Of a stretch of 64,000 nucleotides of DNA, positions 1 to 8,135 are shown one piece after another (position 1 is the first letter of the stretch; each line of letters begins with the position of its first letter). Both the position numbers and the translations under genes were made by a program. Below the pieces are notes generated by a model that saw only the letters and a program-made list of their open reading frames with translations, was not told the DNA's origin and did not search any database. The stretch comes from an uncultured Porphyromonadaceae bacterium (GTDB taxonomy: Bacteria > Bacteroidota > Bacteroidia > Bacteroidales > Muribaculaceae), in the NCBI GenBank assembly GCA_900540205.1, contig UQER01000013.1:14795-78794 (forward strand), written 5' to 3'.

Positions 1-1
1 G

Positions 2-301
2 CTTGTCAACGGCACCGAGCCCCGCTGCGGCCTGATGCAGCATTACGGATGGTACGAGGATGCAGGCTCAAAGACTGCTCAGGCCGACTTTGAAAACCGC
101 TGGCTCACAGTCTATGTGACCTTCGACGGGAGGATGGAACGGGTGTACATCAACGACCGTCTCGTGAGCGAAAAGGACATTCAGTTGCTGGTAAAACCGT
201 CGCAATTCGTAACTTTGGGCCGTAATGCCGAGGGCGACTGGCCCTTCACCGGCCTTGTCGGCTCCATTACCCTCTGGGACGAATACATACCGAAAAATTA
301 G
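2..301 (+). CDS. LamG-like domain protein, C-terminal fragment
   Basis: The reading frame is open from the window edge to a TAG at 299-301, so only the last 99 residues are visible. They are rich in beta-strand patterns, with a DGRMERVYINDRLV turn and a closing GLVGSITLWDEYIP strand. That ending is typical of concanavalin A-like (LamG/laminin G type) sandwich domains, which often close secreted glycan-active proteins in Bacteroidales. No catalytic part is visible, so the enzyme class cannot be given. It lies about 70 bp upstream of the GH127 gene on the same strand and may share its transcript. Confidence 0.6.
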   Translation, partial: LVNGTEPRCGLMQHYGWYEDAGSKTAQADFENRWLTVYVTFDGRMERVYINDRLVSEKDIQLLVKPSQFVTLGRNAEGDWPFTGLVGSITLWDEYIPKN

Positions 302-374
302 ACTTGAAAGACATATTTTACTGCGTTATAAGCGCTTAGTTAACAACCAATCATATACCGACATGCCACATTCC

Positions 375-2807
375 ATGAAAAAACTCTTTATGGCGTTGAC
401 GGCGGCCATCGTTCTGCCGTGCTTCGCTTCGGCCAAGGCCAACGGCGGCTATCCGATAGGGCAGGTGCCTTTCACGTCGGTGAAAGTGACCGACAATTTC
501 TGGGGCCAGAGGCTCAAGGCGAGCCGCGACGTCACCATCCCTCTGGCTTTCAGCAAATGCGAGGAGACGGGGCGATACGACAATTTCGTCAAGGCCGCAC
601 ATCCGTCCGACACAATCACAGTTGGCGGTCTGTCGTTCGACGACACCGACGTGTACAAGACCATCGAGGGCGCATCCTACCTGATGCAGACCTATCCCGA
701 CCCCAAACTTGACGCCTACATCGACAGCGTGCTGGTGATTGTGGCTGCCGCGCAGGAACCGGACGGCTATCTCTACACATCGCGCACCATGAATCCCAAG
801 CATCCACACGAATGGGCAGGCTCCAAGCGTTGGGAGGCCGTGGAGGACCTGAGTCACGAGTTCTACAATCTCGGCCACATGGTGGAGGGCGCCATAGCCC
901 ATTATCAGGCCACAGGCAAACGCAATTTCCTTGACATAGCCATCAAATATGCCGACTGTGTGTGTCGTGAAATTGGCGACAATCCCGGTCAGGTGGTGCG
1001 TGTGCCGGGCCATCAGATAGCCGAGATGGCGCTTGCCAAGCTCTATCTTGTCACCGGCGACAAAAAATACATCGACCAGGCCAAGTTCTTCCTCGACAAG
1101 CGCGGCCACACCTCGCGCACCGACGAGTATTCCCAGGCCCACAAACCTGTCGTTGAGCAGGATGAGGCCGTGGGCCACGTCGTGCGTGCCGCATACATGT
1201 ATGCCGGAATGGCCGATGTGGCAGCCCTTACGGGCGACAGCGCCTACATCCATGCCATCGACCGCATCTGGGACAATATCGTGGGTAAGAAATACTACAT
1301 CACCGGCGGCATCGGCGCCACAAGCAACGGCGAGGCATTCGGCAAGAACTACGAGCTGCCGAACATGAGCGCGTACTGCGAGACATGCGCCGCCATCGGG
1401 AATGTCTACGTCAATCACCGCCTGTTCCTGCTGCACGGCGATTCGAAATACTACGACGTGCTGGAACGCACGCTCTACAACGGTCTTATCTCGGGCGTGT
1501 CGCTCGACGGCGGAGGCTTTTTCTATCCCAATCCGCTTGAGTCGATGGGCCAGCATCAGCGTCAGCCCTGGTTCGGCTGCGCCTGCTGCCCCTCCAACAT
1601 CTGCCGTTTCATCCCCTCGCTTCCCGGCTATGTATATGCCGTGAATGGCCGCGACCTCTACGTCAACCTCTTCATGAGCAACACCGCCAAGCTCGACGTG
1701 GACGGCAAGCGTGATGCCGTCGAGCTGTCGCAGTCCACATCCTACCCGTGGAACGGCGATATCGACATCGCAGTCGACAAGAACAAGATAGGGGAGTTCA
1801 CCATGAAAGTGCGTGTGCCCGGATGGGTGCGCAACATGCCTGTGCCCTCCGACCTCTACAGCTATTCCGACAATCTGCGCCCCACCTACTCCGTGAAAGT
1901 GAACGGCCAGCCTGTGGAGGCCACCCTCAACAAGGGCTATTTCGATATAACCCGCCGCTGGAAGAAGGGCGACCGCGTGTCGGTGCACTTCGACATGCTT
2001 CCGCGCACTGTCAAGGCCAACGCCAAGGTTGAGGCCGACCGCGGACGTGTGGCCGTGGAGCGCGGCCCCATAGTTTACTGTGCCGAATGGCCCGACAACG
2101 ATTTTGATGTGCTCTCGGTGCTTGTGAACCAGAAACCTGAATTCAAGGAGGAGGTGCGCCCCGACATGCTGCACGGCATCACAGAGCTGGTGACCGACGG
2201 CCAGGTGCTCTCGTTCAACGACAAGGGTGCGCTTGAGGCCAAGGATGTGCGCCTCACACTGATTCCCTACTATGCATGGAACCACCGCGGGCCGGGCAAG
2301 ATGGCCGTATGGCTGCCGCAGGATCTGTCGGCTTCGCGTCCGGCTCAGCCTGCCACGCTGGCCTCGGCAGCCAAGGTGAGCAGCTCGCACAAGATGGCGG
2401 CCCTCTCGGCCATCAACGACGGCCTCGTGCCCAAGGATGAGAACGACCGCTCCGTGCCTTATTTCCACTACTGGCCTAAGCAGGACACCAGCGAATGGCT
2501 CGTCTATGAATTCCCCAAGGCCGAGACCGTGCAAAGCTCCACCGTCTACTGGTACGACGACGGCCCCTGGGGCGGTTGCCGTGTGCCGCGCCAGTGGAAG
2601 CTCTACTACCGCGACGACAAGGGCGACTGGCAGCCAGTCACTTTCCGCAACGAGCTTATGGCCAATCCCGGCGCCACCACCTATCCCGTGGTGAAAGGCG
2701 CGCCCTGCAAGGCTTCTTTCGACCCCGTCACCACCGACGCCCTGAAGCTGGAGATTCAGCTCCCCGCCGACAACGCCACCGGCCTGTTTGAGTGGCAGGT
2801 GAACTGA
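375..2807 (+). CDS. GH127 beta-L-arabinofuranosidase, secreted
   Basis: Predicted retaining beta-L-arabinofuranosidase of family GH127 (old DUF1680), releasing arabinose from plant or glycoprotein arabinosides. The frame is open further upstream, but the ATG at 375 begins a clean signal peptide (MKKLFMALTAAIVLPCFASA); an ATG at 363 is the alternative. The zinc/nucleophile signature is complete: E336 and C338 in AYCETCAAIG, and C404/C405 in FGCACCPSN. This matches the Glu-Cys plus Cys-Cys arrangement known for Bifidobacterium HypBA1, where a Cys is the nucleophile. Residues from about 690 to the end look like an appended F5/8C-like beta-sandwich (HYWPKQDTSEWLVYEF, then W-rich strands), probably glycan binding. 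Length of 810 aa is normal for Bacteroidetes homologues. A strong terminator follows. Confidence 0.9.
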   Translation: MKKLFMALTAAIVLPCFASAKANGGYPIGQVPFTSVKVTDNFWGQRLKASRDVTIPLAFSKCEETGRYDNFVKAAHPSDTITVGGLSFDDTDVYKTIEGASYLMQTYPDPKLDAYIDSVLVIVAAAQEPDGYLYTSRTMNPKHPHEWAGSKRWEAVEDLSHEFYNLGHMVEGAIAHYQATGKRNFLDIAIKYADCVCREIGDNPGQVVRVPGHQIAEMALAKLYLVTGDKKYIDQAKFFLDKRGHTSRTDEYSQAHKPVVEQDEAVGHVVRAAYMYAGMADVAALTGDSAYIHAIDRIWDNIVGKKYYITGGIGATSNGEAFGKNYELPNMSAYCETCAAIGNVYVNHRLFLLHGDSKYYDVLERTLYNGLISGVSLDGGGFFYPNPLESMGQHQRQPWFGCACCPSNICRFIPSLPGYVYAVNGRDLYVNLFMSNTAKLDVDGKRDAVELSQSTSYPWNGDIDIAVDKNKIGEFTMKVRVPGWVRNMPVPSDLYSYSDNLRPTYSVKVNGQPVEATLNKGYFDITRRWKKGDRVSVHFDMLPRTVKANAKVEADRGRVAVERGPIVYCAEWPDNDFDVLSVLVNQKPEFKEEVRPDMLHGITELVTDGQVLSFNDKGALEAKDVRLTLIPYYAWNHRGPGKMAVWLPQDLSASRPAQPATLASAAKVSSSHKMAALSAINDGLVPKDENDRSVPYFHYWPKQDTSEWLVYEFPKAETVQSSTVYWYDDGPWGGCRVPRQWKLYYRDDKGDWQPVTFRNELMANPGATTYPVVKGAPCKASFDPVTTDALKLEIQLPADNATGLFEWQVN

Positions 2808-2865
2808 TAAAATTCACATCTTTTATGGCGGGATAAATCGAGCCGTAGTTAAATAAAGTTAAACG

Positions 2866-2923
2866 CACCGTCTTTCAGTCAATGTTGCCATGCAGGCAAC
2901 GACTGAAAGACGGTGTTTTGTTT
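2866..2923 (+). terminator. Rho-independent terminator after GH127 gene
   Basis: A perfect 15-bp inverted repeat (2866-2880 with 2901-2915) encloses a second 6-bp stem (2884-2889 with 2895-2900). It is followed by TTTTGTTT. The long uninterrupted stem and T tract make this the clearest terminator in the left part of the window. Confidence 0.85.
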
Positions 2924-2969
2924 ACCAGGAAGTGAGACGTTGCAGAACTGCTGAATTCCGGTCAGCGAT

Positions 2970-3051
2970 GTAGGGACGCACGGTCGGTGCGTCCGGCAAT
3001 TGACTGATAGACAATATGTGTTTCGCGGACGCACAGACCGTGCGTCCCTAC
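2970..3051. repeat. REP-like hairpin element, copy 1
   Basis: The outer arms GTAGGGACGCACGGTC (2970-2985) and GACCGTGCGTCCCTAC (3036-3051) are perfect complements over 16 bp. The left arm also starts an inner palindrome (GGACGCAC...GTGCGTCC). The layout of GTAGGG ends, self-complementary arms and a roughly 50-nt spacer matches two further copies near 7636 and 14816, although the arm sequence differs. Confidence 0.75.
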
Positions 3052-3246
3052 GTTTTGTGGTAATTCACCCGCCTACTCCCTTAAAGGTGGACAGGCCGTA
3101 CAGGCTCTGTAGGGACGGGCGGTTTTATTTTTAGCTGAATCGGATATTTTTGGTTAAAAATATTTTTCAAAACCGACGGAATGTAAATAGTTTTTCAAAA
3201 TAAGATTTGCTATTGTCAAAATGAAAGGAAATAAACCGAAAATCTG

Positions 3247-3267
3247 TTTTTTTTTTTTTTTTTTTTT
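3247..3267 (+). repeat. Homopolymer run of 21 T
   Basis: Twenty-one consecutive T lie about 40 bp upstream of the -33 element of the fimbrial promoter. Tracts of this length are prone to slipped-strand length change, but the position between genes and the assembly depth cannot be judged from one sequence. Confidence 0.8.
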
Positions 3268-3307
3268 GAGTGCGATGTTGATAAATTTTGTAATTTCCGG
3301 CCAAAAA

Positions 3308-3338
3308 TTTGTCAATTTGTAAAATATGCCTAACTTTG
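3308..3338 (+). promoter_or_regulatory. Bacteroidetes-type promoter for fimbrial operon
   Basis: TTTG at 3308-3311, a 19-nt spacer and TAACTTTG at 3331-3338 match the Bacteroidetes housekeeping consensus (TTTG, 19-21 nt, TAnnTTTG). The first downstream gene starts at 3799, giving an unusually long leader of about 450 nt. Confidence 0.65.
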
Positions 3339-3671
3339 CATCGGAATCAGAAAGCAGTCCGGGCAGAACAAGCCGGGGTTGCCCACCGGCAGACGATACG
3401 TTTTTTTATACGTGAACTCATGTCGGCTGTACGCCGGCCTCATAATCCGTCAATGCGAATCAATCGTTCTGTTCTCCGGCCTCTGCATTCCGCATTATTG
3501 TTGAACTATCCCTTCCCCACTGCATCAGCATGCTTTGGGGTACTTGAACTATACTCTTGTTAAATAATCTCTATAACCTGACACACACGATTTGTTTTGA
3601 TACATGGTGCATGAAGTAAAGTATCACAGCATTTTAATGCGGCTGCTAAGGTAGCGCATCCAAACGGACAA

Positions 3672-3699
3672 CCCCGTGCGGCACAGATTCCGCACGGGG
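3672..3699 (+). promoter_or_regulatory. GC-rich hairpin in fimbrial leader
   Basis: CCCCGTGCGG (3672-3681) pairs perfectly with CCGCACGGGG (3690-3699) across an 8-nt loop. No T run follows, so it is not a classic terminator. It lies 100 nt before the first fimbrial gene and may act as leader RNA structure. Confidence 0.5.
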
Positions 3700-3798
3700 G
3701 CACCATGTTATTCATCCCACCGGAGAGTGAGACGGCAAAAGCAAAAAGAAGTGTACGGTCTGAAAAACAGTCGTCGAAAAAATTATCACAACATACGC

Positions 3799-4386
3799 AT
3801 GATGAAAAAGACATTAGTATTATTCATGGTGATGTTTGCGGCAATCTGCTCCACAATGCGCGGGCAGGATGTGGCACTGAAAACCAATCTGCTCTACGAT
3901 GCCTTTCTCAACGCCAACATAGGCGGCGAGATACGCCTCGCACCGCGGTGGTCGGCCGAGCTTACCGGGCAGCTCAACGCCTGGAACCTCTCGCACGACC
4001 GCAAGTGGAAGCACTGGCTTGTGCAGCCCGAGGCGCGCTACTGGTTCTGCGAGGCACTGGGCGGCCATTTTGTGGGCGCACATCTGCTTGGCGGCGAGTA
4101 CAACGTTGGCAACATCGATGTGCCGGTCGACTTCCTCGGCACCAACTTCAAGAACCTCAAGGACCACCGCTACCAGGGATGGTTTGCCGGCGTGGGCGTG
4201 GCCTACGGCTACTCCTGGCTGCTTGGCAAGCACTGGAATCTGGAGGCCGAGATCGGCATAGGCTACGTGTACACCCGGTTCGACGTCTACGAATGCGCCG
4301 GTTGCGGCCGCAAGACCGAGACGAAGCGCCATCACAACTATTTCGGCCCCACCAAGGCCGCAGTCAACTTAGTTTATGTTTTCTAA
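3799..4386 (+). CDS. DUF3575 family fimbria-associated protein
   Basis: A secreted protein of 195 aa with N-terminal signal peptide MMKKTLVLFMVMFAAICST. The following segment (VALKTNLLYDAFLNANIGGE) is the hallmark opening of DUF3575 outer-membrane-type proteins. Alternating aromatic strands (WKHWLVQPEARYWF, GYVYTRFDVYECAGCG) suggest a small beta-barrel. The frame is open upstream to 3676, but only the ATG at 3799 gives a signal peptide. DUF3575 genes commonly lead Bacteroidales fimbrial operons, just before the DUF3868/OmpA-like gene, as here (13-bp gap). A role in outer-membrane assembly or anchoring of fimbriae is inferred from context. Confidence 0.8.
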   Translation: MMKKTLVLFMVMFAAICSTMRGQDVALKTNLLYDAFLNANIGGEIRLAPRWSAELTGQLNAWNLSHDRKWKHWLVQPEARYWFCEALGGHFVGAHLLGGEYNVGNIDVPVDFLGTNFKNLKDHRYQGWFAGVGVAYGYSWLLGKHWNLEAEIGIGYVYTRFDVYECAGCGRKTETKRHHNYFGPTKAAVNLVYVF

Positions 4387-4399
4387 CCGGACTCCGCAC

Positions 4400-5836
4400 A
4401 TGAAACGACATATCCTGCTCCCGTCGCTGCTCATCGCCGCAGCGGCATTCACAGCCAAGGCCGACACTGCGGCCACCAGTTCCGCCATCTCGATGGTGGA
4501 GGGGCTGATCAATGTTGACATGAACCTCGACCTCAAGGCCATCCCCGTGAAATCCAACCAGGTGGTGGTGCTCACCCCCTATCTGGTCAATCAGGCCGAC
4601 ACACTTTATCTCCCCGGCGTGGGCGTCTACGGCCGCAACCGCTACATACAGCATCTGCGCGGCAACGACAACGGCATGGCCGTCCCCGAGGTGACTTTCA
4701 AGGCATCGAAGGCTCCCGCCGACTACCGCTACCACACCATGGTGCCCTATGCCGACTGGATCGACGGCGCCACACTCTCCATCCGCACCCGCACCTACGG
4801 CTGCGCCTCATGTCCCGAAGGGGAGGTGACCGAGACCACCGACCTCTCGCTCTGGCGTGCGCCGCGCCTCGACACCTCCGACTGTTTCGCCTACACCGCT
4901 CCGGTGGTGGAGGGGGTGAAGGAGCGCGCCATCTCCGGCCGTGCCAACGTGGAGTTCCCCGTCAACCAGACCGTGCTGCTCCCCGACTTCCGCGGCAACT
5001 ACGCCGAGCTGGCCGTGGTGCGCGCCAGTGTGGATTCCGTGCGCAACGATGCCGACGTCACCATCAAATCAATGAGCATCAAGGGCTTTGCATCGCCCGA
5101 AGGCCCCTACAAGAACAACGTGCGCCTGGCACAGGGCCGTACCGACGCCCTCAAGGCATATGTGGAGAACCTCTATGCATTCCCCAAGGGGCTGATCGAG
5201 ACCTCCTCGGAGCCTGAGGACTGGGCCGGTCTGCGCGAGTGGGTGGCAGCATCCAACCTGGAGAACCGCGACGGCATCCTCGCCATCATCGACGACACCT
5301 CGCTCGCGCCCGACCCGCGCGACCAGGAGATACGCCGCCGCTATCCCGCCGACTATGCCTTCCTGCTGGCCAACGTGTACCCCTCGCTGCGTCACACCGA
5401 CTACCGCATAAGCTACGTGGTGCGCTCCTACAGCGACCCCGCCGAGATTCTGGCCATCATGAAGAAGCGCCCGGGCAACCTCTCGCTCGATGAATTCTTT
5501 GTGGCCGCCCAGAGCCTCGAGCCCGGCTCGCCCGAGTTCAACGAGGTGTTCGACATTGCCGTGCGCATGTACCCCGACAACCCCGTGGCCAACCTCAACG
5601 CCGCCAACACTGCCATGAGCCGTGGCGACTATGCCGCCGCCGAGGGCTATCTGGCCAAGGCCGGCGATTCGCCCGAGGCCACACATGCCCGCGGAGCACT
5701 CGCACTGATGCAGGGCGACTACGACCGCGCCCAACAGCTGCTTGAAAGCTCGCTTGCCGCAGGCATCGCCCGTTCGCGCGGCCTGCTCGACCAGATCGGC
5801 GCCCTGCGCGAATACCAGTCGCTCCGCAACCGCTGA
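4400..5836 (+). CDS. DUF3868 / OmpA-like fimbrial assembly protein
   Basis: 478 aa with a signal peptide (MKRHILLPSLLIAAAAFTAKA). The chosen ATG at 4400 is preferred over the one at 4376, which would overlap the upstream stop and spoil the signal. Residues 25-170 form a beta-rich domain with a CASCPEG Cys pair, consistent with DUF3868. Residues 180-310 contain an OmpA-like pattern: NVEFPVNQTVLLPDFRGN followed by a GFASPEGPYKNN loop and NVRLAQGRTDALK. The C-terminal 130 residues are Ala-rich TPR-like helices (NAANTAMSRGDYAAAEGYL). Such proteins are known beside Mfa-type fimbriae and are thought to tether or assemble them at the outer membrane. Confidence 0.8.
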   Translation: MKRHILLPSLLIAAAAFTAKADTAATSSAISMVEGLINVDMNLDLKAIPVKSNQVVVLTPYLVNQADTLYLPGVGVYGRNRYIQHLRGNDNGMAVPEVTFKASKAPADYRYHTMVPYADWIDGATLSIRTRTYGCASCPEGEVTETTDLSLWRAPRLDTSDCFAYTAPVVEGVKERAISGRANVEFPVNQTVLLPDFRGNYAELAVVRASVDSVRNDADVTIKSMSIKGFASPEGPYKNNVRLAQGRTDALKAYVENLYAFPKGLIETSSEPEDWAGLREWVAASNLENRDGILAIIDDTSLAPDPRDQEIRRRYPADYAFLLANVYPSLRHTDYRISYVVRSYSDPAEILAIMKKRPGNLSLDEFFVAAQSLEPGSPEFNEVFDIAVRMYPDNPVANLNAANTAMSRGDYAAAEGYLAKAGDSPEATHARGALALMQGDYDRAQQLLESSLAAGIARSRGLLDQIGALREYQSLRNR

Positions 5837-5946
5837 CCCCTTGTTTGCAGCCGCGACAAGCCGCGGATACCTGAACAAAACACTTTGAGATTTACAACAC
5901 CATAACCAATCATAAATAAACAATATTAACCAATTATAATTTTCCT

Positions 5947-7542
5947 ATGAAAACAAAATTCTATTTCGGCGCGTTCGCTGCCCTCGCATTAGGCTTCGCC
6001 TCCTGCTCCAGCGACGAACCGATCAACGGTCCCGTTGATCCCGATGGCCCCACCGTAGGTGAAAGCTACATGGCCGTCCGTATCACCAACATCGGTTCGA
6101 GTGGCCGAGCGCTTCCCATTGAGGATGATTTTGAAGGCCCGGCAGATGATAAGGAGAGCGCTTTCACTAAGGATGATGTGCGCTTCTATTTCTTCACTGC
6201 CGATGACCGCCCGTTTATCATGGCGCAGCACGGTGTGAATGGAACTGTATCTAACACAAACATGGTAGCTCCGCACGTCCTCAAACCAAGCGATGATCCC
6301 AATACTTCAGGTAATCCTTCGGATATTGAGGGTGTGCTTGTTCTTGGTGAGCCTGATAAATATCTTGGCAACAAACCGGCAAAGGTGGTGTGCATAATCA
6401 ATCCGCATGAAGAAGTCCATCCGTTTGAATATTATGCTAATAAGACACTGGGTGCTCTGCGTCAAGAGGCTGCGAATGTCCCAAATGAATTTTCGAAGTT
6501 CACTATGACCAGCTCCACTTATATGTCTAACGGCAAATCCGTGTGTTATACGGATGTGACCGAGCATATCGAGACTACTGCAGATGCTGCCAGAAATAAC
6601 CCGGCTAAAATTTTCGTGGAGCGTCTTGCTGCAAAAGTACGTGTAAGCGGACTTAATACTTACTCAGTGAAAAAGAAAACAGACGATGGTAAGCCAAGTA
6701 CGGATGCCGCAGAATTCACCATAAGGGGACTCTCTTCGCTTGACGGATATACCAGTGACAAGACCACCCTTGAGATGGAACTTGTAGGATGGAAGCTTAT
6801 CAAGAATGCTAATAAGACATATGCTATCAAAAATATCGACGATTGCATCAAGACCCCTCCGTTTACTGACTGGAACGATGAAACACGTCACCGCAGTTAC
6901 TGGGCATGGACAGCTTGTGCCGCAGCAGAGGATTTTTATGTCAAAACCTATGACATCTATAATGATGACTTCTCATTAGGAAATTACACTGCTGACGCCC
7001 CGGGAGTGTACTGCTACGGAAACACTCGTCATGAGCCTGCAAGTGCCACAGACCGCACTAAAAATGCCACTGCAATTCTGGTAAAGGGTGTAGTGAAGCT
7101 TCCCGGAAAAACCGACGGACTAAACCTTGCCAATTGGGCTGGTGACTATTACCTCACCTCCACCCTCAAGGAAGAAATTGTTGCGGCCTGGAACGGTAGT
7201 AATCCCACCAAAACTGCCACGGTGAATGATGTGAGCTTTGTTAAAGGAACTAACCCCAACACCTGGAAAGCTCATGTCCTGACTGATGATTTCGACCGTT
7301 TCGACAATATCTCACTGTGGAAGGATGGCGTGACATCGTATTACGTGAACATCAAGCATATGGGCGGTAAGTTCGGCGTTGTCCGCAATCATATATATGA
7401 CTATGAATTCACCAATGTAATTGGTCTCGGTGTTCCCGGCAATGAACAGGAGAATCCCAAAGATCCTGAGGCAAGCTACCTTGCAGCTGTTGTTTACTGT
7501 CTGAAGTGGAATGTAGTCAGCAACCAGACTGTTCTTGAATAA
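5947..7542 (+). CDS. Major fimbrial subunit, Mfa1/FimA family lipoprotein
   Basis: A 531-residue fimbrillin precursor. The signal peptide ends in a lipobox with Cys20 (LGFASC), expected for Bacteroidetes type V pilins, which travel as lipoproteins and are then cleaved by an Arg-gingipain-like protease before strand exchange. The middle contains the conserved pilin segment IFVERLAAKVRVS, and the C-terminal strand YLAAVVYCLKWNVVSNQTVLE resembles the donor/acceptor tail of Mfa1/FimA proteins. It follows the OmpA-like gene by 110 bp. Bases from about 6100 are visibly more AT-rich than the flanking genes, as often seen in exposed, diversifying subunits. A terminator hairpin follows. Confidence 0.85.
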   Translation: MKTKFYFGAFAALALGFASCSSDEPINGPVDPDGPTVGESYMAVRITNIGSSGRALPIEDDFEGPADDKESAFTKDDVRFYFFTADDRPFIMAQHGVNGTVSNTNMVAPHVLKPSDDPNTSGNPSDIEGVLVLGEPDKYLGNKPAKVVCIINPHEEVHPFEYYANKTLGALRQEAANVPNEFSKFTMTSSTYMSNGKSVCYTDVTEHIETTADAARNNPAKIFVERLAAKVRVSGLNTYSVKKKTDDGKPSTDAAEFTIRGLSSLDGYTSDKTTLEMELVGWKLIKNANKTYAIKNIDDCIKTPPFTDWNDETRHRSYWAWTACAAAEDFYVKTYDIYNDDFSLGNYTADAPGVYCYGNTRHEPASATDRTKNATAILVKGVVKLPGKTDGLNLANWAGDYYLTSTLKEEIVAAWNGSNPTKTATVNDVSFVKGTNPNTWKAHVLTDDFDRFDNISLWKDGVTSYYVNIKHMGGKFGVVRNHIYDYEFTNVIGLGVPGNEQENPKDPEASYLAAVVYCLKWNVVSNQTVLE

Positions 7543-7564
7543 GAGTCCTTTGTAATCACATAAC

Positions 7565-7622
7565 ACTGCGGTGCGGAGTGAACGCACCAGGCGGAGATGT
7601 CCGCACCGCAGTTCCTATTTTT
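7565..7622 (+). terminator. Terminator after major fimbrillin gene
   Basis: A perfect 13-bp inverted repeat (ACTGCGGTGCGGA at 7565-7577, complement at 7600-7612) is followed by TCCTATTTTT. It would uncouple the abundant major subunit from the minor-subunit genes downstream. Confidence 0.75.
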
Positions 7623-7635
7623 AAGTAATGCCTGC

Positions 7636-7744
7636 TGTAGGGTCGCGACCTGTCGCGACTGCCAACAGGGTATTATCAGTGACAGATAGATGAATTGCCG
7701 GATTTGTTTCGCGGGTAGCAGTCGCGACAGGTCGCGACCCTACA
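7636..7744. repeat. REP-like hairpin element, copy 2
   Basis: A perfect 27-bp inverted repeat joins 7636-7662 with 7718-7744. Each arm contains GTCGCGAC twice, itself a palindrome, so arms can fold alone or together. The arm sequence is the same as in copy 3 (14816-14929); the spacers differ. Confidence 0.85.
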
Positions 7745-7818
7745 ACATGATGCAATCCCGGTTTACTGAAGCTCCGGCTATCTCTTTGACACCGAGCCAT
7801 CATCACAATGTATGCGTT

Positions 7819-7920
7819 ATCGCCGGAGGCGATATACCGTGGTTAACCCCATGAAAGCGCAGCGCATCATGGGGTGGACGGTAGCAAGGGTGAAGCGCAC
7901 CTCGGAGAGGTCGCGGCTGT
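7819..7920. repeat. Hairpin-rich intergenic element, origin unknown
   Basis: Two stems lie close together: ATCGCC/GGCGAT (7819-7824 with 7828-7833) and CCCCATGA/TCATGGGG (7847-7854 with 7867-7874). The stretch reads partly like decayed coding DNA. It resembles dispersed intergenic sequence of Bacteroidales, but only one copy is in this window, so the repeat status is unproven. Confidence 0.35.
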
Positions 7921-8135
7921 GAGTGACAGTTTATTCTCTATTTACGATACGGAGGCGGCCGCTCCGGGATCGGAAACTCAAAAACGGCCGGAAAAGCCCC
8001 GATGCCACCGAAACGGCATCAACTTTTTAATTCTGACTATAACAGCCGCTTGCGGCGTTAACATATCTTCCCCCGGTTCCGGGCACTCCGGAATCTTTAA
8101 CCTCGAATAAATAATCAAACAATATACAGGCAAAT

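Larger units (their letters stand above)
2808..3798. other. Gene-free region: terminator, REP-like hairpin, T21 tract, promoter, leader
   Basis: No convincing gene is present in this 990 bp. In order it holds the terminator at 2866-2923, a REP-like inverted repeat at 2970-3051, an AT-rich stretch with a run of 21 T (3247-3267), a Bacteroidetes promoter at 3308-3338, and a leader of about 450 nt with a strong hairpin at 3672-3699. An 84-residue frame at 3309-3563 has no recognizable domain or usual start context and is not called. Confidence 0.6.
7543..8135. other. Gene-free region inside fimbrial locus
   Basis: This 593 bp holds the terminator at 7565-7622, REP-like copy 2 at 7636-7744 and a hairpin-rich stretch at 7819-7920. 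A 78-codon frame at 7874-8110 overlaps the hairpin-rich stretch and has no domain, lipobox or good start, so it is not called. No clear TTTG/TAnnTTTG promoter was seen for the downstream anchor gene. Confidence 0.55.

Noticed and set aside
351..2534. Long open frame of 727 codons on the minus strand opposite the GH127 gene
   Set aside because: It mirrors codon positions of a GC-rich real gene, has no domain or signal and a low-complexity His/Val/Gly composition typical of antisense shadows.
3309..3563. 84-codon frame in the fimbrial leader
   Set aside because: It overlaps the promoter itself and has no domain, good start context or neighbouring homologue pattern.
3331..3798. Invertible promoter in front of the fimbrial operon
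   Set aside because: No inverted repeats flanking the promoter and no adjacent invertase gene were found.
7874..8110. 78-codon frame inside the fimbrial locus
   Set aside because: It starts within a hairpin-rich intergenic element; the residues resemble decayed repeat rather than protein.
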